A stretch of 6,045 bases of DNA from Pseudomonadota bacterium (GTDB lineage Bacteria; Pseudomonadota; Gammaproteobacteria; Xanthomonadales; Xanthomonadaceae). The translations under genes and the position numbers were made by a program. The number at the start of each line of letters is the position of its first letter. Position 1 is the stretch's first letter. The notes under the pieces are model-generated. The model was not told the DNA's origin and searched no databases. It was given only the letters and a program-made list of their open reading frames with translations. The stretch covers positions 1 to 6,045 of the forward strand of contig JAFADB010000343.1 of NCBI GenBank assembly GCA_023425225.1. The letters run 5' to 3'. Of this stretch, positions 1 through 6,045 are shown one piece after another.

Positions 1-18
1 GGCAATTGGGGATCAACG

Positions 19-1962
19 ATGACCGCCGCCAACCTGGCCTCCGGCCCTGTGCGTGACGACAGCGCACCACGTGTTCGCAACCTGCAGGCGGAAACGCCTC
101 CTCCCGGTTATTGGCGCCGTTGGGGCGTCGCCGAGACGCAGGAGGCGGGCGACCGCACCGTATCCGCATCGGTACCGGCACCGCGAGCGCAACCCGCCGC
201 GCCCGCCGGTGTCGCCACTTCCGCGGCAAGCGCCGGTGTCGCCGCCGCCGTCGCCCCACCGGCCGCACCCGCCGGTGGTATCGAGCAGACGCAACCGCCG
301 GTATCGGCCGAACCGGCACCCGGCGACGATTCCCCCTACCGCGTGCTGATCGTCGAAGACGACCGCTCGCAGGCACTGTTCGCGCAAAGCGTGCTGCACG
401 GCGCCGGCATGCAGGCGATGGTGCTCACGCAGGCCGATGGCGTGCTGCCGGCCATCGCCTCCTATCGCCCCGACCTGGTGCTGATGGACCTGCACCTGCC
501 CGAGATCGACGGCATGCGCCTGACCACGCTGATCCGCCAGAACCGGCAGTGGCAGCTGTTGCCGATCGTGTTCCTCACCGGCGACCAGGATCCGGAGCGC
601 CAGTACGAGGTGCTCGACAGCGGCGCCGACGATTTCCTCATCAAGCCGATCCGCCCGCGCCACTTGGTCGCCGCGGTGGCCAACCGCATCCGTCGCAGCC
701 GCCAGCAGAACCAGCCGCTGGCGGCGGCCGCCACGTTGCCGCGCAACCCCGAGACCGGCCTGGCCACGCGCGCCTACCTGACCGAACAGTTGGAGGCCGC
801 CCTGGCTGCGGGGACCCAGGGCGGGCTGTTCTTCATCGAGATCGCCGGCAGCCTGAGCCTGCGCGAGCGCTACGGCTACGCCGCCTTCGAACGGCTGATG
901 CTGCAGGCCGGCCTGCGCCTGGCCGAGACGGCGGGCGACGACCTGCTGGCCCGCCTGAGCGACAACAGCTTCCTGCTGATGGTGCGTGCCGGGACGCTGG
1001 ACCTGGTGCAGCGCGCGCACGAACTGGGTCACCGGTTGTCCGCGCAGCCGTGCCTGGCCCGCGACGACGAGCCGATCTACCTGCGCTGTGCCGTCGGCTA
1101 CGCGCCGCTGCAGGCCGGGTTCGGCGACGCCGGCAGCGCGCTGGAGGCCACCGAGCGCGCCGCGTTGCAGGCGCGCCTGCAGCGCGACGGCGTCCACGGC
1201 TTCAGCCCGGCCGATGCCGAGCCGAGCAGCCTGGCCATGGTGGAGGGCCAGCTGGAACCGGCCTACCAGCCGATCGTCGCCGTCGCCGGCAGCGACAACC
1301 CGCAGTACCAGGTGCTGCTGCGCCTGCGCCGCGCCGACGGCACGCTGCTGTCGGCCGGTCAGGTGGTGCCGGCCGCCGAGGCGGCCGGACGCATCGCCGA
1401 CCTGGACCAGCAGGTGCTCGAACACGCGCTCGACCTGCTGGAGCGCTTCAAGCACGCCACACCGCCGGTCCGCCTGTTCGTGTCGCAGTCGCCACGCACC
1501 CTGGCCCGGCAGCCGTTCGCCGACTGGCTGCTGGCCAACCTGCAGCGGCGTGGCCTCGCCGGCCCCTCGCTGGTCATCGACCTGCGCCTGGAGGACGCGC
1601 TGATCCATACCGTCACCCTGCAGCGCTTCTGCGAGCAGTTGATGCCGGTCGGCGTGCAGTTCTGCCTGAGCCAGTTCGAACCCGGCCCCGAGGCCGACGC
1701 CCTGCTCGGGCAACTGCCGCTGGGTTACCTGCGCGTGGCCGGCCGCTTCGCCGCCAGCCACGTCGACGCCGCACTGCGCGACGAACTGCGCGCGGTGATC
1801 GATGCGGCCCACCGCGCCGGCCTGCTGGTCATCGGCCAGCAGATCGAAGACGCCCAGGCGGCGGCGGCGATGTGGATGGGCGGCGTGGATTTCATCCAGG
1901 GCAACCTGGTGCAGTCGGCCGGCAGCGAACTCGACTTCGACTTCAAGAACGCGATCCTATAG
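19..1962 (+). CDS. Response regulator: REC plus degenerate GGDEF and degenerate EAL domains
   Basis: 647-aa cytoplasmic signalling protein. Residues 1-105 are a Pro/Ala-rich, probably disordered leader. Residues 107-228 are a receiver with all key residues: acidic E113/D114/D115, phosphoacceptor D157 in VLMDLHLP, T187 and K209. Residues 235-395 resemble GGDEF, but the signature reads SDNSF (314-318), so cyclase activity is not expected. Residues 405-640 resemble EAL, but E of EAL is Q431, the Asn ligand is S489, DDFG reads SQFE (551-554), the catalytic Lys is R572 and AEGVE reads GQQIE (606-610); only Q627 and a few others survive. Phosphodiesterase activity is therefore unlikely. FimX/Filp-type proteins with degenerate EAL domains bind c-di-GMP or partner proteins, so an adaptor role is inferred. 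Start: ATG at 19 preceded by GGGGA at 8-12 (6-nt spacing). The kinase gene follows after 2 nt and is the likely phosphodonor. Confidence 0.9.
   Translation: MTAANLASGPVRDDSAPRVRNLQAETPPPGYWRRWGVAETQEAGDRTVSASVPAPRAQPAAPAGVATSAASAGVAAAVAPPAAPAGGIEQTQPPVSAEPAPGDDSPYRVLIVEDDRSQALFAQSVLHGAGMQAMVLTQADGVLPAIASYRPDLVLMDLHLPEIDGMRLTTLIRQNRQWQLLPIVFLTGDQDPERQYEVLDSGADDFLIKPIRPRHLVAAVANRIRRSRQQNQPLAAAATLPRNPETGLATRAYLTEQLEAALAAGTQGGLFFIEIAGSLSLRERYGYAAFERLMLQAGLRLAETAGDDLLARLSDNSFLLMVRAGTLDLVQRAHELGHRLSAQPCLARDDEPIYLRCAVGYAPLQAGFGDAGSALEATERAALQARLQRDGVHGFSPADAEPSSLAMVEGQLEPAYQPIVAVAGSDNPQYQVLLRLRRADGTLLSAGQVVPAAEAAGRIADLDQQVLEHALDLLERFKHATPPVRLFVSQSPRTLARQPFADWLLANLQRRGLAGPSLVIDLRLEDALIHTVTLQRFCEQLMPVGVQFCLSQFEPGPEADALLGQLPLGYLRVAGRFAASHVDAALRDELRAVIDAAHRAGLLVIGQQIEDAQAAAAMWMGGVDFIQGNLVQSAGSELDFDFKNAIL
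205..243 (+). repeat. Short direct repeat in the regulator's Ala/Pro-rich linker
   Basis: The 12-mer GCCGGTGTCGCC occurs at 205-216 and again at 232-243, 27 bp apart and in the same reading frame, each encoding AGVA. A related GCCGGTGGT follows near 270. It probably arose by in-frame duplication in a low-complexity linker, so linker length may vary between strains. It has no sign of being a regulatory site. Confidence 0.5.
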
Positions 1963-1964
1963 CG

Positions 1965-4343
<2,379 letters not shown>

Positions 4344-4344
4344 T

Positions 4345-4815
4345 TCAGTCTTCCAGCTTGGTGAGCAGGTAGTTCGGCTCGCCGATGCGCTCGATCAGGT
4401 CCAGCTGGGTCTCCAGCCAGTCGATGTGCTCTTCCTCCGAGTCGAGGATGGACACGAACAGCTGGCGGCTGACGTAATCGTCCACCGAGTCCGCATAGGC
4501 CACCGCCTCGCGCAGCAGCGCCACGCCCTCGTGCTCCAGCGCCAGGTCGCAGCGCAGCATCTCGCGCGGGTTCTCGCCGATGCGCAGCTTGCCCAGTGCC
4601 TGGAAGTTCGGCAGCCCCTCGAGGAACAGGATGCGGTCGGCCAGCCGGTCCGCATGCTTCATCTCCTCGATCGACTCCTTGTACTCATGCTCGGCCAGTT
4701 CCTTCAGCCCCCAGTTCTTGAGCATCTTGGCGTGCAGGAAGTACTGGTTGATGGAGGTCAGCTCGTTGTAGAGCGCCTTGTTGAGGTACTCGATGACCTT
4801 GGCGTCGCCCTTCAT
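4345..4815 (-). CDS. bfr: Bacterioferritin (heme-containing ferritin)
   Basis: 156-aa iron-storage protein. The family forms a 24-subunit cytoplasmic shell that oxidises Fe(II) at an intrasubunit diiron centre and stores it as a ferric mineral; heme b sits between subunit pairs and carries electrons for iron release. All ferroxidase ligands are present at the same numbers as in E. coli Bfr: E18, E51, H54, E94, E127 and H130. The heme ligand M52 and Y25 are also present. The length is typical, so this is the heme-binding, catalytically complete type. ATG start at 4815 has GAGGA at 4823-4827, 7 nt upstream. It lies downstream of bfd on the same strand after 105 bp, the common proteobacterial pairing with the ferredoxin that reduces the Bfr heme. 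Its stop codon is one base from the end of the convergent kinase gene. Confidence 0.97.
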   Translation of the reverse strand: MKGDAKVIEYLNKALYNELTSINQYFLHAKMLKNWGLKELAEHEYKESIEEMKHADRLADRILFLEGLPNFQALGKLRIGENPREMLRCDLALEHEGVALLREAVAYADSVDDYVSRQLFVSILDSEEEHIDWLETQLDLIERIGEPNYLLTKLED

Positions 4816-4854
4816 CGCCCTATCCTCGGTGGAGTGAAAGGCGGGAATCTAGCG

Positions 4855-4883
4855 GTTATCGGTCCCGCATGGGGGAACGCGAA
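4855..4883 (-). promoter_or_regulatory. Possible weak bfr promoter
   Basis: On the minus strand TTCGCG (4883-4878) and GATAAC (4860-4855) are separated by 17 bp; matches to the sigma-70 consensus are 3/6 and 4/6. This is the best candidate seen in the bfd-bfr gap and is only suggestive. bfr may instead be co-transcribed with bfd. Confidence 0.25.
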
Positions 4884-4889
4884 TCGTGT

Positions 4890-4908
4890 GCATCGCAGCA
4901 GGCGATGC
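4890..4908 (-). other. Perfect 7-bp hairpin between bfd and bfr
   Basis: GCATCGC, a 5-nt loop, then GCGATGC: a perfect inverted repeat beginning 12 nt after the bfd stop codon. No T-run follows on either strand, so it is not a canonical intrinsic terminator. It could stabilise the bfd 3' end or adjust bfd versus bfr expression; this role is inferred. Confidence 0.45.
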
Positions 4909-4920
4909 GACCGCGCGGCG

Positions 4921-5130
4921 TCAGGCGGCAGCGGCCATCCTCAGCACCGGCAGCGGCAGTTCGCGCGTGGCCCGCGCCTTCTCCAGCAGGCCCGCGGCCA
5001 TGTCCAGGCACGAACCGCAGTTCGAGCCGCATCCGGTACGCATCGTCAGCTCGGCGACGCTCTGGCAGCCGTTCATGGCGGCCTCTTCGATGTGCTGGTC
5101 GGTGACCCCGTTGCAGATGCAGACGTACAC
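4921..5130 (-). CDS. bfd: Bacterioferritin-associated ferredoxin Bfd, [2Fe-2S]
   Basis: 69-aa protein with the four cluster cysteines at C4, C6, C38 and C41 (YVCICNGVT near the start and TGCGSNCGSC in the middle), the same spacing and numbering as E. coli Bfd. It is a BFD-like [2Fe-2S] protein. In the family, Bfd docks on bacterioferritin and passes electrons to its heme so that stored ferric iron is reduced and released. The reading frame remains open upstream into rppH, so the start must be chosen. The GTG at 5130 aligns exactly with the family N-terminus. No Shine-Dalgarno is visible before it and an out-of-frame ATG lies 5 nt upstream, so initiation may be weak. Two additional cysteines (C22, C34) are present. 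The gene has its own promoter with a Fur-box-like site and is followed by bfr, giving an iron-mobilisation pair. Confidence 0.93.
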   Translation of the reverse strand: MYVCICNGVTDQHIEEAAMNGCQSVAELTMRTGCGSNCGSCLDMAAGLLEKARATRELPLPVLRMAAAA

Positions 5131-5147
5131 GGCATGCGCTGGTTGAA

Positions 5148-5162
5148 GGCACGGATCGTGCC
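5148..5162 (-). other. Hairpin at the predicted 5' end of the bfd transcript
   Basis: On the minus strand GGCACG, a 3-nt loop ATC, then CGTGCC form a perfect 6-bp stem. The predicted start of transcription from the bfd promoter (about 5163-5164) falls directly at the base of the stem, so the bfd mRNA would begin with a stem-loop followed by about 17 nt to the GTG. The structure is seen in the sequence; its function is inferred. Confidence 0.5.
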
Positions 5163-5169
5163 GGCCGCC

Positions 5170-5198
5170 ATTCAAACGCAACTGAGAATAGTTGTCAA
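5170..5198 (-). promoter_or_regulatory. bfd promoter, sigma-70 type
   Basis: On the minus strand a perfect -35 TTGACA (5198-5193) is followed after exactly 17 bp by -10 TTGAAT (5175-5170, 4/6 of TATAAT). Transcription should start near 5163-5164, about 33 nt before the bfd GTG. The -35 sits 2 bp from the rppH stop codon. It stands out as a locally AT-rich stretch in GC-rich DNA. Confidence 0.75.
5183..5197 (-). promoter_or_regulatory. Fur-box-like operator over the bfd promoter spacer
   Basis: Minus strand TGACAACTATTCTCA matches the 7-1-7 Fur motif TGATAATnATTATCA at 11 of 14 defined positions. It covers part of the -35 and the spacer of the bfd promoter, the right place for repression by Fe-Fur. 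Iron-repressed bfd is established in other proteobacteria. An overlapping perfect inverted repeat CAACT-N6-AGTTG (5179-5194, + strand) gives additional symmetry. Confidence 0.65.
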
Positions 5199-5200
5199 AC

Positions 5201-5815
5201 TCAATCGCCGTTGCCCAGCGAGGATCGTCCGCCCGGCTGCCGCCGATGCCGCTTGCGCGGCCGGTCATGCCCGGCCCCGGCGTTGCCCGGCAGCCACGCC
5301 TGCTGTGCCGGCAGCGGCATCGCCTGGATCCCGGCACCGGCGATGTTGCGCGCCAGCGGAGCCAGATGGCGCAACGCCCGGGCATAGACGCCGCGCTTGA
5401 ACATGACCACGTGCTCGACCGGGTACCAGAAATCCACCCAGCGCCAATGGTCGAACTCCGGGGTGTCGGTCTGGTCCAGCTGGACATGCGATTCATCGCC
5501 GACCAGCCGCAGCAGGAACCAGACCTGCTTCTGGCCGATGCAGACCTGGCGTTCGTTGCGGCGGATGGCCCGGCTCGGCAGGCGATAGCGCAGCCAGCCC
5601 GGCGTGGCGCCGAGCACTTCGACGTGCTCGGGCAACAGCCCGGTCTCTTCCTGCAACTCGCGGTACATGGCCTCGACCGGCGTTTCGTCGGTGTTCATGC
5701 CGCCCTGCGGGAACTGCCAACCATCCCGGCGCACGCGGCGCGCCCAGAACACTTGGCCGTCCGGTCGCATCAGCACGATGCCGACATTCGGTCGATAGCC
5801 GTCCGGATCGATCAC
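5201..5815 (-). CDS. rppH: RNA pyrophosphohydrolase RppH (Nudix hydrolase)
   Basis: 204-aa Nudix enzyme. RppH converts 5'-triphosphorylated RNA to 5'-monophosphate, opening mRNAs to RNase E-dependent decay. The N-terminus (MIDPDGYRPNVGIV) closely follows E. coli RppH. The Nudix box is complete: G38, E44 and R52-E53-L-x-E56-E57-x-G59-L60. Further family landmarks are WQFPQGG (33-39), VCIGQKQ (91-97), TPEFD with E120, and FKRGVY (139-144). The start is GTG at 5815, chosen because it gives exactly the family N-terminus and has AGGAG 8 nt upstream. The catalytic domain ends near 155; about 50 residues follow, Gly/Pro-rich with a basic patch (about 185-192), longer than the 176-aa E. coli protein. 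It lies 70 bp upstream of bfd on the same strand and divergent from tRNA-Met. No terminator is evident after it, so read-through into bfd is possible. Confidence 0.96.
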   Translation of the reverse strand: MIDPDGYRPNVGIVLMRPDGQVFWARRVRRDGWQFPQGGMNTDETPVEAMYRELQEETGLLPEHVEVLGATPGWLRYRLPSRAIRRNERQVCIGQKQVWFLLRLVGDESHVQLDQTDTPEFDHWRWVDFWYPVEHVVMFKRGVYARALRHLAPLARNIAGAGIQAMPLPAQQAWLPGNAGAGHDRPRKRHRRQPGGRSSLGNGD

Positions 5816-5823
5816 GATGCGGA

Positions 5824-5828
5824 CTCCT
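5824..5828 (-). promoter_or_regulatory. Shine-Dalgarno AGGAG that fixes the rppH GTG start
   Basis: AGGAG on the minus strand lies 8 nt before the GTG at 5815. Together with the conserved N-terminal MIDxDGYRPN it decides for a GTG start, as no ATG exists at this position. Confidence 0.8.
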
Positions 5829-5891
5829 GAAAATCTACTGGCAACGACTCTGCCATGGCACGGCCCCGGTCACAAGCGCTGCACGAAACCG

Positions 5892-5920
5892 TTGACAGCG
5901 AGGGCCCGGATCGTGAGAAT
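5892..5920 (+). promoter_or_regulatory. Promoter of tRNA-Met
   Basis: Perfect -35 TTGACA (5892-5897), 17-bp spacer, -10 GAGAAT (5915-5920, 4/6), then a G/C-containing discriminator (TTGGCGGTTCCC). Predicted start near 5927 leaves a leader of roughly 7 nt before the mature tRNA 5' end at 5934, as is normal for stable RNA promoters. The remainder of the rppH-tRNA gap (5829-5891) shows no convincing rppH promoter; a perfect 10-bp palindrome TGCCATGGCA lies at 5851-5860. Confidence 0.7.
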
Positions 5921-5933
5921 TGGCGGTTCCCTA

Positions 5934-6010
5934 GGCTATGTAGCTCAGCCGGTTAGAGCACAGCACTCATAATGCTGGGGTCGGTGGTTCGAGTCCACCC
6001 ATAGCCACCA
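5934..6010 (+). tRNA. tRNA-Met(CAU), elongator
   Basis: 77-nt complete cloverleaf: acceptor GGCTATG (5934-5940) with CATAGCC (6000-6006), D stem GCTC/GAGC, anticodon stem CAGCA/TGCTG (5961-5965, 5973-5977) around loop CTCATAA with anticodon CAT at 5968-5970, T stem GGTGG/CCACC with loop TTCGAGT, discriminator A and genome-encoded CCA. A paired G1-C72 and the absence of the GGG/CCC anticodon stem exclude initiator tRNA-fMet. The close match to E. coli elongator tRNA-Met in acceptor and anticodon arms argues against tRNA-Ile2 (CAU, lysidine-modified). It delivers methionine to internal AUG codons. Confidence 0.95.
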
Positions 6011-6017
6011 TGGTTTT

Positions 6018-6036
6018 TCGCATGCACTCCATGCGA
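6018..6036 (+). other. Hairpin downstream of tRNA-Met
   Basis: TCGCATG, a 5-nt loop CACTC, then CATGCGA: a perfect 7-bp stem beginning 8 nt after the tRNA CCA. A run of five T (6014-6018) precedes rather than follows the stem, and TAATTGCAG follows it, so it is not a canonical terminator on either strand. It may act as a 3'-processing or weak termination element. The window ends before the context is clear. Confidence 0.35.
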
Positions 6037-6045
6037 TAATTGCAG

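Noticed and set aside
13..1812. Long open minus-strand frame (599 codons) opposite the response regulator gene
   Set aside because: Its translation is Gln/Gly/Ala/Arg-rich low-complexity with no domain, as expected antisense to a GC-rich gene. The plus strand encodes clear REC and EAL-like domains over the same stretch.
111..1964. Kinase reading frame open upstream through the whole regulator gene, suggesting a 1410-aa protein
   Set aside because: The upstream translation is Arg/Pro/Ala-rich junk in the out-of-phase frame of gene 1. The kinase start at 1965 has a proper basic-then-TM N-terminus.
4426..5400. Plus-strand 324-codon frame across bfr, bfd and rppH
   Set aside because: It is the antisense shadow of three recognised genes and has no motif of its own.
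5131..5496. N-terminal extension of Bfd into rppH (191-codon open frame)
   Set aside because: The extension is antiphase rppH sequence with no family similarity. Bfd cysteine numbering fits only the GTG at 5130.
5851..5860. TGCCATGGCA palindrome as an operator of rppH
   Set aside because: Perfect 10-bp palindrome, but it is short, has no second copy, no recognised regulator motif and no convincing promoter around it.
5934..6010. Assignment as initiator tRNA-fMet or tRNA-Ile2
   Set aside because: The 1-72 pair is intact and the anticodon stem lacks three G-C pairs, excluding fMet. The acceptor arm matches elongator Met rather than Ile2.
6014..6036. Rho-independent terminator after tRNA-Met
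   Set aside because: The T-run is upstream of the stem instead of downstream, so it is listed only as a hairpin.
5934..6045. tRNA 3' end as a phage or integrative-element attachment site
   Set aside because: No integrase, no direct repeat of the tRNA 3' end in the window, and only 35 bp are visible beyond the tRNA.

Overview
The window is very GC-rich, with strong third-position G/C preference and long stop-free shadow frames on both strands. It carries two gene blocks that converge on each other. The Bfr and RppH sequences, the bfd-bfr pairing and the Pro/Ala-rich linkers fit a gammaproteobacterium of the Xanthomonadaceae/Lysobacteraceae (Xanthomonas, Lysobacter or Luteimonas type). This is a judgement from sequence character; species and genus cannot be fixed from the sequence alone.

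Left block (19-4343, + strand): a two-gene signalling operon. The first gene encodes a response regulator with an intact receiver domain followed by GGDEF-like and EAL-like domains. Both have lost almost every catalytic residue, so it looks like a phosphorylation-controlled adaptor or c-di-GMP receptor rather than an enzyme. Two bases after its stop codon begins a membrane-anchored hybrid histidine kinase with two TM helices, a coiled coil, HisKA, HATPase, a dead receiver, a live receiver and HPt. The obvious reading is a phosphorelay His117 -> Asp543 -> His725 within the kinase, then Asp157 of the upstream regulator.

Right block (4345-5815, - strand): iron storage and RNA turnover. In transcription order it holds rppH (RNA pyrophosphohydrolase), bfd (bacterioferritin-associated [2Fe-2S] ferredoxin) and bfr (bacterioferritin). 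A near-consensus sigma-70 promoter with a Fur-box-like palindrome in its spacer lies between rppH and bfd. This suggests that bfd, and perhaps bfr, is induced when iron is scarce, so that Bfd can help release iron stored in Bfr. bfr ends one base from the end of the kinase gene, so the two blocks converge with no room for a terminator between them.

Far right (5892-6010, + strand): an elongator tRNA-Met(CAU) with encoded CCA, transcribed away from rppH from its own promoter. The intergenic gaps are short (105, 70 and 118 bp) and hold promoters and small hairpins. I saw no mobile element, CRISPR array or phage gene. The most unusual content is the doubly degenerate REC-GGDEF-EAL protein with its dedicated HPt-bearing kinase, and the compact Fur/promoter/5'-hairpin arrangement ahead of bfd.
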